A stretch of DNA of 64,000 nucleotides, taken from contig NZ_BBJF01000005.1 of NCBI RefSeq assembly GCF_000739735.1, positions 434,001 through 498,000 of the forward strand, in the 5' to 3' direction. Both the position numbers and the translations under genes were made by a program. The stretch's first letter is position 1. Each line of letters opens with the position of its first letter. The notes below the pieces were generated by a model. The model was not told the DNA's origin. It worked only from the letters and a program-made list of their open reading frames with translations, and ran no database searches. Source of the DNA: Paraburkholderia ginsengisoli NBRC 100965 (GTDB lineage: Bacteria; Pseudomonadota; Gammaproteobacteria; Burkholderiales; Burkholderiaceae). Of this stretch, positions 43,896 through 53,449 are shown piece by piece.

Positions 43896-45635
43896 TTAGA
43901 TCGTCAACGCCGCGTTCAACGCGCGCTGGGTGGCCGCCGCGCTGCCATTGCACCAACGCGCAAGCACGTGACCATCGGGGCGGATCAGATAGACGGTGCC
44001 GGGTTTCGCGTCGAGCATGCCGTGCAGATGGCCGCCTGGGTCTACGACACACGGAGCAGTGCTTGCGCCCGACGCATCACCGCTGACCAGCGTGATCGCT
44101 CTGAACGGAATGCGTTGTTGGTCCAGTGTCCTTTGCAGTTGCCGCCACGCGTCGTCTTGCGCCAGGTCCGCGCCGAAACGCAGCGCGGTGAAGCCCGGTG
44201 CGAGCAGATCGGTCAGATGGATCGCCTTGCTCGTGCCGTCGCCGGCGGGTTCGCGCAGCCGGCATTCGGGTAGCACCGTGCCGGGAGCAGGGCCCCGGCT
44301 GAACGCGTCGTCATCGGCGTTGCCCACCGCACGGCCCACAGCCTCACCCAGCGGCGATTTCACATACGCGATCGCATGCGTCTGCCGTGGATTGATCAGC
44401 GGACGCACCGCCGCGTGTTTCTCCGCGAGTCCGAGCACGGCGGTGCGCATCAGATCGAATGCGAACGACGGCGGCGCCATGAACTCAGTGCTCTTCATCC
44501 CATAGCTGAGATTCTCGCGCGCCGCGAATACGCGCTCGTCGCTATAGCTGTCGAGCAGACCCGGCGACGCAATGCCGTTGACCACGCAGCCGAGTTTCCA
44601 GCCGAGATTGTCCGCGTCGTCGATACCGGAGTTGGCACCGCGCACGCCGAAGATCGGCACCAGGTGCGCAGCGTCGCCGGCGAACAGCACCGAGCCGTGT
44701 CGATAGCGTTCGAGCGTCAGCGCGTTGGCCTTGTAGACGGTGATCCAGATCGGCGACCACGCGCCCGTTTCGCCCATCGAGTCGAGCACGCTTTGCACGC
44801 GCGGCATCACGTTCTCCGGCTTCACGGCAGCGTCCGGGTCTTCGTCGTCGCGCAACTGGTAGTCGATGCGCCACACGTTATCCGGCTGCTTGTGCACGAG
44901 CACCGTCGAACCCGGATTGGACGGTGGGTCGAAGTAAGCGAGCCGTTCGGTGGCGCGCGCGCTGTCCAGTTCGATATCGACGATCACGTAGCGGCCTTCG
45001 TACGTCGTGCCGGTGAGCTTGAGGCCGAGCGCATCGCGAATCGTGCTGCGCCCGCCGTCGCACGCGACCACCCAATCGGCGCGCATTCGCCACGCGCTAT
45101 CGTCGGAGCCGGCCGTGCGAAGCGTGAGCATGGCGCCGCCTTCGGGGCGCTGCTCGATGCCGGTCACGCGGGTTTGCCAGCGCACCTCGATCAGGTCGGC
45201 ATGCCGTTCCACTTCGTCGAGCAGGAACTGTTCGATCTGATATTGCGCGATGTTGATCATCGGCGGCAACGACTGCTCGTCGTCCTGGTGCATTGCGAAG
45301 CGGAACACTTCGGCGTCGCGGTAGAAGCTGCGGCCGCCGGTCCACGGCAAGCCTTTTTGCAGGAAGCCGTCGACGACGCCAAGCCGCTTGAAGATCTCCA
45401 GGCTGCGCCGCGAGATGCAGATCGCGCGGCTGCCGGTGCAGACGCTGTCGTCGGCTTCGATCAGCACCGAGCGCACACCCTGGCGCGCGAGCGCGAGGGC
45501 CAGCGTCATGCCGACCGGCCCGCCGCCGACGATCGCCACGGGTCTCGTCACGGGGTCGCGTCCGTCGACGAGCGGGGGCACTTCGCCTGGATAGTGGCGA
45601 GGCGAAAACGGGTAGGGCGTGAAGGGGCGGGTCAT
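43896..45635 (-). CDS. FAD-dependent aromatic monooxygenase (MhpA/PheA-like)
   Basis: Flavoprotein hydroxylase of 579 residues. The FAD/NAD(P)H motifs are complete: GGGPVGMTLALALARQG near residue 37, ACDGGRSTIRDALG (DG motif) and LFAGDAAHLVPIFGVRGANS (GD motif). A C-terminal thioredoxin-like domain of about 150 residues, as in phenol and resorcinol hydroxylases, ends the protein. It should hydroxylate an aromatic substrate using NAD(P)H and O2; which one is not evident because no ring-cleavage genes are linked. ATG 45635 has AAGGAGA five bases upstream. Confidence 0.92.
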   Translation of the reverse strand: MTRPFTPYPFSPRHYPGEVPPLVDGRDPVTRPVAIVGGGPVGMTLALALARQGVRSVLIEADDSVCTGSRAICISRRSLEIFKRLGVVDGFLQKGLPWTGGRSFYRDAEVFRFAMHQDDEQSLPPMINIAQYQIEQFLLDEVERHADLIEVRWQTRVTGIEQRPEGGAMLTLRTAGSDDSAWRMRADWVVACDGGRSTIRDALGLKLTGTTYEGRYVIVDIELDSARATERLAYFDPPSNPGSTVLVHKQPDNVWRIDYQLRDDEDPDAAVKPENVMPRVQSVLDSMGETGAWSPIWITVYKANALTLERYRHGSVLFAGDAAHLVPIFGVRGANSGIDDADNLGWKLGCVVNGIASPGLLDSYSDERVFAARENLSYGMKSTEFMAPPSFAFDLMRTAVLGLAEKHAAVRPLINPRQTHAIAYVKSPLGEAVGRAVGNADDDAFSRGPAPGTVLPECRLREPAGDGTSKAIHLTDLLAPGFTALRFGADLAQDDAWRQLQRTLDQQRIPFRAITLVSGDASGASTAPCVVDPGGHLHGMLDAKPGTVYLIRPDGHVLARWCNGSAAATQRALNAALTI

Positions 45636-45837
45636 GCGTGTCTCCTTCCAGGCTGATTGCCGGTATTCAATGTCGTGCGATTGCCCGCCACGGCTGGTTA
45701 GCTCTGCAAAGGCGGTGCGAATCGGTGATGAAGTATGCAGGAGGGCGCGCGCGCCGCTGTCCTCATTTTGGGTACAAGGGGAGAGCGGTCGACCGCATTG
45801 CTGCGCGGCGAACCGGCACGACGAAAACCCCGCGCGA

Positions 45838-45874
45838 TGAAAAAGCCGCGAGGCACTCACGCACCCCGCGGCTT
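45838..45874 (-). terminator. Intrinsic terminator after the AI-2E family gene
   Basis: On the minus strand AAGCCGCG pairs with CGCGGCTT across a 16-nt loop, and the stem runs into TTTTT. It lies about 70 bases after the stop of the AI-2E family gene, in the 300-base space before the monooxygenase gene; nothing else was seen in that space. Confidence 0.72.
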
Positions 45875-45944
45875 CGTTCATTCATTGGTCCGTACGCCCG
45901 CGAGCCTATGCACTCGCGCGCTTACTCCACCTGGCCGCAAGCGA

Positions 45945-47894
45945 TCACTCGGCCCCTGCCACCTGCGAAGCGTGCCGCACATGCGTGCCCAACGCCGCCA
46001 GGCATTCCTCGATCATCGCGCGAAAGGTCGGCGATGCATGCGACGCGCCGGTCGCGCCCAACTCCACACCATTCTCCGCCACGCCGCCGACACCCACCAC
46101 CAGCGTCGCGCGCGGTCGCCATTCGCGCGTGCGCCGCAACATATTGCGCAGATACGGCGGCGACTCCGGCGCGTCGAGCGAGACGATGCAGATGATCGGC
46201 GCGTCCTTGAAGCTCGGTTCGTCGGCGCGCGCGCTGCGGTATCCCGAGTGCGTGGCCATCATCGGCGCGAAGCCCTGGCGGCCGAGCAGTTGCACGACGA
46301 TTGCGGTCGTCACTTCGTCGAACGCGCCGCGTCCGGGGACGCACAGCACCGACGTCCGTTCGAGCTCGGAGGTCTCCTGCGGGCGCGCCGACACGGGGTT
46401 GTCATGACGTGGCGACAGATCCGCCGACGCCGACGCCAGCAACGCGGCGGCGCTATCGGCGGTTTCGGTGCGCGACAGGCGGTCGGGCAGACCGTCCGCG
46501 ATTTCGAGGTTCTCGACGATGTCGACCAGCGCCTCGTTGACCCGCTGCAACTGGTCCGGCATCAGCACGCCGCGCATCGCATCGTTGCGCGCGAGCTTCA
46601 GGCCCTCGAGCGCGACCTTGTCGTAGTAGTCGATCAGCGACATCTCGCGCAGCAGACGCTCGGCCTGCACGATCGCCTCGTGCGGATCGTCGGCGAGCAG
46701 CCGCTGATAGAAAGTCTGTGCGGGCGTGAGCGCGGGCTGGTCGCCGAGCAGCACCGTCAGGAAGTTCAGACGGTCGGCGTAGCGCCCGAGCGTGACGACG
46801 CACAACGTGAGCGGCGTCGACAGCACGAGGCCGATCGGCCCCCACAGCCAGCTCCAGAAGATCGCCGCGACCACCACCGCGAGCGGCGACAGACCCGAGC
46901 GATGACCGTACAGCAGCGGCTCGGCAATTTGCCCGGCCACCACGTCGACGACGATGAAAAGAATCAGCGTATAGACGGCCATCGTCCATTGCGGCTGGAT
47001 CGCGGCAGCGAGGAAGAACGCGAGAATCGCCGCGATCCAGATGCCGATATACGGCACGAAGCGCAGCAACGCGGCGATCACGCCGAACAGCAGCGCGCCC
47101 GGTACGCCGATGATCGCGAGCCCGATCGCGATGACGCCGCCCGCACTGAGATTCACGCCCAGTTGCGCGACGAAGTAACGGCTCAGCCGCACGGCCGCGT
47201 CGTTGATCGCGGTGGTGGTGCGGTGCAGATCGCGCGAGCCGAACAGACTGATCAGGCGGTCGCGCAGGTCCTCGCGCTGCAGCAGAATGAAGATCGTCAC
47301 CACCAGCACGATGAAGGTGGTCTCGATCGGCGCGATGGCCGGCGACAACGCGCGCTGCGCGAGCTGCATCGGCGTGGGTGACGGCTCGTGCACCTCGACC
47401 GGTTGCGGTACGGCGGGCGCGTTGCGCGCGGCGCGCCCGGTCGGACGCGGCGGGTTCGGCTTGGACGGCGCGACCCGCTGCAGCGTCGCGGCGGCGCGGC
47501 TCATCAGCGAGTCCGCGCGGCCGACCGTTTTCTGCTGCACCGTTTCGATCTTCTGCTCGATCGCTTCCTGATACTGCGGCAGGTCGCCAGCCAATTGAAC
47601 GAGTTGCGCGCCGATCAACGCGCCGACCGCGAGTAACGAAGCGAGAGCGAACAGCACGGCGATGAAGATCGACGGCAGTTGTCCCATGTGCAGCCGCCGC
47701 AGCGTCTGCACGAGCGGCGCGAGCAGGAAGCTCAGCAGCACCGACAGCGTGATCGGGATCAGGACCGCGCGGCCGAAGTACAGCGCGCACACCACGACGA
47801 CGCCGGTAATCACGGACGCGAGACCGTGCAGACTTGGCGTGCCCGGGGGGTAGACGCGGTTCGGCCGCCCAGTGGGCGGGAGCGATATTTTCAT
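45945..47894 (-). CDS. AI-2E family (PerM-like) membrane protein with C-terminal soluble domain
   Basis: Inner-membrane protein of about 649 residues. Residues 20-400 carry the AI-2E transporter pattern of hydrophobic segments (VLIPITLSVLLSFLLAPLVQ; AALLRFVPYIGIWIAAILAF) with a charged coil-like loop at about 110-180. A long C-terminal part follows with a Rossmann-like pattern (ERTSVLCVPGRGAFDEVTTA, later LVVGVGGVAENGVELG) resembling cobalamin-binding-type domains, which most PerM-like proteins lack. ATG 47894 has GGAAAG upstream; an earlier ATG (47999) would add a basic leader. The transported solute is unknown; family members include AI-2 exporters and ion antiporters. Confidence 0.88.
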   Translation of the reverse strand: MKISLPPTGRPNRVYPPGTPSLHGLASVITGVVVVCALYFGRAVLIPITLSVLLSFLLAPLVQTLRRLHMGQLPSIFIAVLFALASLLAVGALIGAQLVQLAGDLPQYQEAIEQKIETVQQKTVGRADSLMSRAAATLQRVAPSKPNPPRPTGRAARNAPAVPQPVEVHEPSPTPMQLAQRALSPAIAPIETTFIVLVVTIFILLQREDLRDRLISLFGSRDLHRTTTAINDAAVRLSRYFVAQLGVNLSAGGVIAIGLAIIGVPGALLFGVIAALLRFVPYIGIWIAAILAFFLAAAIQPQWTMAVYTLILFIVVDVVAGQIAEPLLYGHRSGLSPLAVVVAAIFWSWLWGPIGLVLSTPLTLCVVTLGRYADRLNFLTVLLGDQPALTPAQTFYQRLLADDPHEAIVQAERLLREMSLIDYYDKVALEGLKLARNDAMRGVLMPDQLQRVNEALVDIVENLEIADGLPDRLSRTETADSAAALLASASADLSPRHDNPVSARPQETSELERTSVLCVPGRGAFDEVTTAIVVQLLGRQGFAPMMATHSGYRSARADEPSFKDAPIICIVSLDAPESPPYLRNMLRRTREWRPRATLVVGVGGVAENGVELGATGASHASPTFRAMIEECLAALGTHVRHASQVAGAE

Positions 47895-48047
47895 GAACAG
47901 ACTTTCCGATTGAGAAGCGCTGTCTTTTTTGAGGCCCGCGAGAGCGTGCGCAGAGCGTGAGCACGCGCGTCGCATCGCAGCGGCAAAGCGCTTCAGCAAG
48001 ACACATGCCCGAATTGTAGGCGTTTTGGCGGGCCGCGAGCCGATTCT

Positions 48048-49328
48048 CTAGCCGATGTGTAAGCGCAGCAGCTCGAACAGTCGTGAGCTTGCGTAGAGCA
48101 GCAGGCCGATGAAGCCTCCGACGATCGTTCCATTGATGCGGATGTATTGCAGGTCCTTGCCGATGTTCAGCTCGATCTGCCGGGACATGTCGCGCGAGTC
48201 CCAGTTCTTCACGGTATCGCTGATGTGCCGCGTGAGGAATTGCGCGAAGTCCGGCGCCAGGCTGCGCGCCGCGTCTTCGAGGTGATCGTTCAGCGATTGA
48301 CGCAGCGCCGGATCGTGCGCGAGTTCGCGGCCCACCCATTGGCCCATCGCCATCACACGCGCGTGCAACGCCGAGTCGCCGCTCTGCAGGTCGCGCTTGA
48401 GCCACGCGCGCAATTCGCCCCACATGTCCTTCACATACGCGCTGAACGCGTCGCCTTCCACCAGATAGCGCTTGAGCTCCTCGCCCTTTTGTAGAAACGC
48501 CGGATCGGTCTTGAGTTTGTCGATCAGCTTCTGGGCGGCTTCGTCGAACTTCTGACGCAGCTGATGCGCAGGGTTCTCGCTGATCTGTTCGAGCATCCGG
48601 TTCACCGCGCCGGCGATCGCTTCGGCGCCTTTCTCGCCGAGCCACGCGGAGGGCAGGATCTTCTCCATCTTCGGATACTCGCTCTTCACCCACTCGACGA
48701 TGCGCTCGGCGATGAATTCGCGCGCCTGCGGCTCGCGCAGCAGCGCCACCACCTGATGAATGCCGGCATCGAGCAGCTCCTGATGACGGCCGTCGCGCGT
48801 GAGGGTGTCGAGAATCGCGCCGAGCGATTGCGACAGGTCCACCTTCGCAAGCACGTCGCGCAGCGCGTCCTTGATGAAGACCTGGATGCGCACGTCGTCG
48901 GTCAGATCGAGAATGCCGCCGGTCAGTCGGACGACGTAGTCGCCGAGCCGCGCGGTGTTGGCCGGCTCGCTCAGCCAGGCGGTGATGCTGCGCGCCGGGT
49001 CGTGCTTCTGGATCAGACCGACCAGCGACGGCACGTCGAGGAATTTGTCCTGCACGAACACCGCGAGGTTGTCGGCGATCTTGTGCTTGTTCTTCGGAAT
49101 GATCGCGGTGTGCGCGGAGACGAGCGGGATCGGCACCCGGCGAAACAGCGCGGCTACCGCGAACCAGTCGGCGAGCGCGCCGACCATCGCGGCCTCCGCG
49201 ACCGCCTTGATGCCGTCGACCCAGAGGCCGCGCGGCATGAAAGCGGTGACGACGAAAACGCAGGCGGCCGCGAGCAGCAGCAACAACGGCGTGCGCTTGG
49301 CCTTCTTCAGTTCGAGTGTCTTGTTCAT
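48048..49328 (-). CDS. DUF445 family membrane-anchored protein
   Basis: Protein of 426 residues with one N-terminal hydrophobic segment (PLLLLLAAACVFVVTAFMP), a second near WVDGIKAVAEAAMVGALADW, and a C-terminal one (RINGTIVGGFIGLLLYASS); the middle is alpha-helical and charged. This arrangement and the ADWFAVAALFRR motif are characteristic of DUF445 (YjiN-like) proteins. The function is unknown. It lies upstream of the AI-2E family gene on the same strand with a 150-base gap. Confidence 0.9.
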   Translation of the reverse strand: MNKTLELKKAKRTPLLLLLAAACVFVVTAFMPRGLWVDGIKAVAEAAMVGALADWFAVAALFRRVPIPLVSAHTAIIPKNKHKIADNLAVFVQDKFLDVPSLVGLIQKHDPARSITAWLSEPANTARLGDYVVRLTGGILDLTDDVRIQVFIKDALRDVLAKVDLSQSLGAILDTLTRDGRHQELLDAGIHQVVALLREPQAREFIAERIVEWVKSEYPKMEKILPSAWLGEKGAEAIAGAVNRMLEQISENPAHQLRQKFDEAAQKLIDKLKTDPAFLQKGEELKRYLVEGDAFSAYVKDMWGELRAWLKRDLQSGDSALHARVMAMGQWVGRELAHDPALRQSLNDHLEDAARSLAPDFAQFLTRHISDTVKNWDSRDMSRQIELNIGKDLQYIRINGTIVGGFIGLLLYASSRLFELLRLHIG

Positions 49329-49616
49329 CGGCGGCAGGGCGGCGGGTCCGGTTCGATTGAAACGATGCGGCGCGCTCAAGGCGCATCAGGCATATAAGGC
49401 ACTTCAGGCACCTCAGGTCCTCAAGGCGCGCGTTCGGCAACCGCGAGTGTAGCGCCGCCGGGCGCGTGGTGCGCCGCGCATGAGTGACATGCATGAGCTG
49501 CACGCATGAGCAGCACGCATTGCCGCGTCCGCGCGGTAACATCTGCGGTTAGACTGCGAGGCGCGCGCCGGGGCGCGCAGCCGGCAATGGAACGGAATGA
49601 ACGCAATGGAGGCACA

Positions 49617-50759
49617 GTGATCAGGTTTCTGCATACCGCGGACTGGCAGATCGGCACGCAATTCGGCCAGTTCGAGCCGGATGAGGCGGCACATCTCGCG
49701 CAGGCGCGCTTCGACACCGTGCGCCGCATCGCCGACGAAGCCGCCGCGCGTAACGTCGACGCGGTGCTGGTCGCCGGCGACGTGTTCGATCTGCAGACCG
49801 TCTCGGACACGGTGATCCGGCGCCTGTTCGCCGCGTTGCAGGCGTTCTCCGGGCCGTGGATCATGTTGCCGGGCAATCACGACGCGGCGCTCGTCGAGAG
49901 CGTGTGGACTCGCGCGCAGCGGCTGAACTGCATCGCGCCGAACGTGCGGCTCGTGCTCGAACCCGGCGTGGTGCTGCTCGAAGCGTGCCGCGCCGCGTTG
50001 TTGTGCGCGCCGCTCACGCAACGCATTACCTACGACGACACCACCGGCTTCTTCGACACCACGGAAACGCCGTCGGGCTATCACCGCATCGGGCTCGCGC
50101 ACGGCAGCGTCAGCGGGATTCTGCAGGAAGGCATCGACTCGTCGAATCCGATCGCGCCGACACGTGCGGTCAGTGCACGGCTCGACTATCTCGCGCTCGG
50201 CGACTGGCACGGTCATCTGCGCGTCGACGAACGCACGTGGTACGCGGGCACGCACGAGCAGGACCGCTTCCGCGCGAACGAACCGGGCTTCATGCTGGAC
50301 GTCACGCTCGCCGAGCCGGGTGCGATGCCGCAAGTCGAGGCGGTGCGGGTCGGTCAGTATCGCTGGCATCGCTGGGATGAAACGATCGCGGTGCCGACCG
50401 ATGTGGACGCGCTCAAGGCGCGGCTCGCCGCATTGGGCAACCACGACGTGCTGCGCGTAAGCGTCGACGGCACCGCCGCGCTGGCCGATGCGCAAGCGCT
50501 GCACGTCGCAGTCGAGGAAACCCGCGCACGCGTGCGGGCGCTGCGGGTCGATCTGAGCGGCCTGCAAGTGCTGCCCACCGCCGACGACCTCGCCGAACTC
50601 GGCGCGCAAAGCGGCTATCTCGCGAAAGTGGTGGCGCGTTTGCGCGGCTTGCAGGAAGACCCGCAAAGCGACCCGCAGCAAATCAGGCGCGCGGCCGAGG
50701 CGTTGTTACTGTTGGCGCGTTTTCAACGTGAAGTGCCGCGCGAAGCGAGGTCCGCATGA
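49617..50759 (+). CDS. SbcD/YhaO-like calcineurin-type nuclease
   Basis: Metallophosphoesterase of 380 residues with the five motifs of the SbcD/Mre11 family: HTADWQIG, VLVAGDVFD, LPGNHD, LAHGSV and GDWHGH. Such enzymes act as DNA exonuclease/endonuclease subunits together with an SMC-like ATPase. GTG 49617 is chosen because GGAGG lies 4 bases upstream and the conserved fold begins at once. Its stop overlaps the ATPase start (ATGA), so the two are made together. Confidence 0.92.
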   Translation: MIRFLHTADWQIGTQFGQFEPDEAAHLAQARFDTVRRIADEAAARNVDAVLVAGDVFDLQTVSDTVIRRLFAALQAFSGPWIMLPGNHDAALVESVWTRAQRLNCIAPNVRLVLEPGVVLLEACRAALLCAPLTQRITYDDTTGFFDTTETPSGYHRIGLAHGSVSGILQEGIDSSNPIAPTRAVSARLDYLALGDWHGHLRVDERTWYAGTHEQDRFRANEPGFMLDVTLAEPGAMPQVEAVRVGQYRWHRWDETIAVPTDVDALKARLAALGNHDVLRVSVDGTAALADAQALHVAVEETRARVRALRVDLSGLQVLPTADDLAELGAQSGYLAKVVARLRGLQEDPQSDPQQIRRAAEALLLLARFQREVPREARSA

Positions 50760-53383
50760 AGCTGCAAAGTATCGCGATCCAGGAGTTCAAGCAGTTCGGC
50801 GGGCGACTCGTCATCGACGATCTGCAGCCGGGGCTCAATCTGTTCACCGGGCCGAACGAGGCCGGCAAAAGCACGGTCGCCGAAGCGGTGCGCGCGGTGT
50901 TTCTCGAACGCTACAAGGCTTCGCATCTGAAGGACCTGTTGCCTTGGGGCAAGGCGAGCGGACAGCCGTCGGTCGAGGTGAGCTTCGAGCTGGACGGTGT
51001 GCAGTGCCGGCTGTCGAAGCAGTTCGTCACGCGTCAGCGCTGCGAGCTGAAGATCGGCCAGGCCGTGTACGGCGAGGACGAAGCCGAGGACAAGCTCGCG
51101 GCGCTGCTCGGATTTTCGCGCGCCGCCCGCGGGCCGTTGAAGGCCGAGAACGCGGGCGTGCCGGGACTCTTGTGGGTGCAGCAAGGCGGCACGCAGGAAG
51201 TGCGCGATTCGACGGGGCACGCGGCGCAGTATCTGCGCGATGCGCTGTCGCAACTGTCGGGCGGCAACGAGTCGGCCGGCGAGGATGCGTTGATCGCCGC
51301 CGTGCAGCGCGAGTTGCGGCAACTGCTGACGGCGCGCACGCAGAAGTCGACCGGGCCGCTCGCCGAGGCCGAAACGACCTTGGCCGCGTTGATCGCCGAG
51401 CGCGACGAGTTGGAGCAGCAGCGTCAACAGTTCGAGGAAAACATCGCGCGGCTCGCGTCGCAGCAGGAAGCGTTCGACGACACGCAGCGCAAGCGTCCGT
51501 GGGAGCTTCACGAGCAGAAGGCCGTGCTCGCGCAGCAGCGCGCCGATGCCGCCGCGGAACTCGAACGCAGTCTGCAGGGGCTCGCGCAGTCGTTGCAGGT
51601 GAGCGAAGCGGAGCTGGCGCTGTCGCTGCAACACGAGCAGGCCGCGGCCGAACTCGAAGCGGCGATCGCGCGCGAGCGCCAGCAACTCGACGCGGCGCGC
51701 GCCGACGTCGCCGCCGCGCAGACCGCGCATGCGCAAGCATCGGGCGGCGTCGCGCAATTCGAGCAGGCCGCGCTCGATGCGAACCGCGCGCTCGAACTGG
51801 CGAACGCCGCCGTGACCGCCGCCGACTTGCGCAACCAGATCGGCTTTTACCGCACCGAGAGCGAGCGGCTCGACGCGGCGATCGCCGCTGCCGGCAAGGC
51901 GAATGACGCCGTGCTCGAAGCCGCGCGCGACGCGGCGGCGGTCGAAATCGACGAGGCGAAGCTGAAGCGCCTCGCCGCGCTCGACGGCGAGCTGACCGTG
52001 TTGCGCGCCCGTACCGAAGCGGCGATGACGCGCATCGAATATCGGCTGAACGGCGCGCTGAGCGTCGACGGCGCGCCGATCACGGGTGATGGCGTGCTGC
52101 GCGTCGACGACGAAAAGCTGATCGGCCTCGGCGAACTCGGCGAATTGCGCGTGATTCCGGGCGTGTCCGGTCTGTCCGCGCAACTGGCCGAACTCGCGTC
52201 GCTCGAAGCGCGGCATGCGCAGTTGTTGCAGGCGCTGGGCGTTGCATCGCTCGGCGAGGCCGAGGCGCGTCACGACAAGTGGAAGACGCTGATCGCGCAG
52301 CAGAAAAGCCAGGCGAAGATCCTCGACGTGCATGCGCCGCAAGGCATTGACGCGTTGCGGGCGGCGCTGGCGTCGGCGGCCGCGCGCTTGCAGGCGTCGA
52401 ACGAACGGCTCGCGGGCTTGCCCGATGTGTCCGCCGCGCTGCCGCTCGACGAAGCGCGCCGCAACGCGGACATCGCACGCGATGCGCTGGAGGCCGCGAG
52501 AAAATTGCTGGCGCAAGCCGCCGAAAAGCGCTCGACCAGCAGCGCAACCGCCGAATCGCTCGCCGCGCAGTTGCAGCGCAAGGAAGCGCAGTTGAACGAC
52601 GACGCCTATCGCCGCCATCGCGCGCAGTGGCAGACGAAAATCGTCGAACAGCGCGTGCAGGTCGACGCGCTGCGGAAGCAGCGCGAGGGACGCGAGCGCG
52701 AACTCGACGCGGCGCGTCTCGACGATCCGGCCGCGGAGGCAAAGCGTTATCGCGCGTCGGCGGAACTTGCGCGCAACGAGCAGCACGAGCGGCAGGTGCG
52801 GATCGCGCAATTGCGCAGCCAGTTGGAGACCGTTGGCGCGTCGGGGCTCGGCGAACGGCTGGCCGCGCTCGACGCGCGGGTCGAGCAGGCCACGCGCCGC
52901 AAGGACGAACTCGCGTTGCGGGCGAGCGCGTTGAGTCTGCTCGACGAAGTGCTGGTCGACGAACGCGATGCGGCGCTCGCGCAGTTGCGCGCGCCGTTGA
53001 CCGAGCGGCTCGGGCACTATCTGAAGCGGATTTTCCCGCAGTCGAGCATGGCGCTCGGCGACGATCTGAGTCCCGCGACGCTGGATCGCTACGGCCGCGC
53101 GGATACGCTCGATGCGCTGAGCTTCGGCACGCGCGAACAGCTCGGCATTCTGACCCGGCTCGCGTATGCGGACCTGCTGAAGGCGTCAGGCAGGCCGACG
53201 TTGCTGATGCTCGACGACGCGGCCGTGCATACCGATGCCGCGCGGCGCGATGCGTTGAAGCGTGCGTTGATCGATGCGGCGACGCGTCACCAGATTCTGG
53301 TGTTCACGTGTCACCCGGAGTTGTGGGACGACCTGGGGGTGAGGCAGCGGGCGCTCGACGATCTGAAGGCGGTGGTGGCCTAG
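50756..53383 (+). CDS. SbcC/YhaN-like SMC-type ATPase
   Basis: Coiled-coil ATPase of 875 residues. Walker A GPNEAGKST is near residues 32-40, and Walker B/signature elements (LSFGTREQLGILTRLAYADL and PTLLMLDDAAVH) lie at the C-terminus, with about 600 residues of Ala/Glu/Arg-rich helix between. The architecture and partner nuclease match bacterial SbcCD or YhaON-type complexes that process DNA ends or hairpins. It overlaps the nuclease gene by 4 bases. Confidence 0.92.
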   Translation: MKLQSIAIQEFKQFGGRLVIDDLQPGLNLFTGPNEAGKSTVAEAVRAVFLERYKASHLKDLLPWGKASGQPSVEVSFELDGVQCRLSKQFVTRQRCELKIGQAVYGEDEAEDKLAALLGFSRAARGPLKAENAGVPGLLWVQQGGTQEVRDSTGHAAQYLRDALSQLSGGNESAGEDALIAAVQRELRQLLTARTQKSTGPLAEAETTLAALIAERDELEQQRQQFEENIARLASQQEAFDDTQRKRPWELHEQKAVLAQQRADAAAELERSLQGLAQSLQVSEAELALSLQHEQAAAELEAAIARERQQLDAARADVAAAQTAHAQASGGVAQFEQAALDANRALELANAAVTAADLRNQIGFYRTESERLDAAIAAAGKANDAVLEAARDAAAVEIDEAKLKRLAALDGELTVLRARTEAAMTRIEYRLNGALSVDGAPITGDGVLRVDDEKLIGLGELGELRVIPGVSGLSAQLAELASLEARHAQLLQALGVASLGEAEARHDKWKTLIAQQKSQAKILDVHAPQGIDALRAALASAAARLQASNERLAGLPDVSAALPLDEARRNADIARDALEAARKLLAQAAEKRSTSSATAESLAAQLQRKEAQLNDDAYRRHRAQWQTKIVEQRVQVDALRKQREGRERELDAARLDDPAAEAKRYRASAELARNEQHERQVRIAQLRSQLETVGASGLGERLAALDARVEQATRRKDELALRASALSLLDEVLVDERDAALAQLRAPLTERLGHYLKRIFPQSSMALGDDLSPATLDRYGRADTLDALSFGTREQLGILTRLAYADLLKASGRPTLLMLDDAAVHTDAARRDALKRALIDAATRHQILVFTCHPELWDDLGVRQRALDDLKAVVA

Positions 53384-53429
53384 CGCCCGACGCGCCGCGT
53401 TGTTGTCGTGGCTGTCATGGTGAGCGCAA

Positions 53430-53449
53430 GAGCCGGCGCGTGCCGGCTC
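53430..53449. terminator. Short hairpin between convergent ATPase and cobJ genes
   Basis: GAGCCGGC and GCCGGCTC form a perfect 8-bp stem with a GCGT loop, ending at the stop codon of the minus-strand cbiG-cobJ gene. With no T tract, it is a weak bidirectional terminator candidate. Confidence 0.45.

Noticed and set aside
46453..49542. Very long minus-strand open frame (over 1000 codons) spanning two genes
   Set aside because: It runs across the AI-2E and DUF445 genes in another frame, is Arg/Ala-rich without domains, and has no ribosome-binding site. It is an artefact of high-GC third positions.
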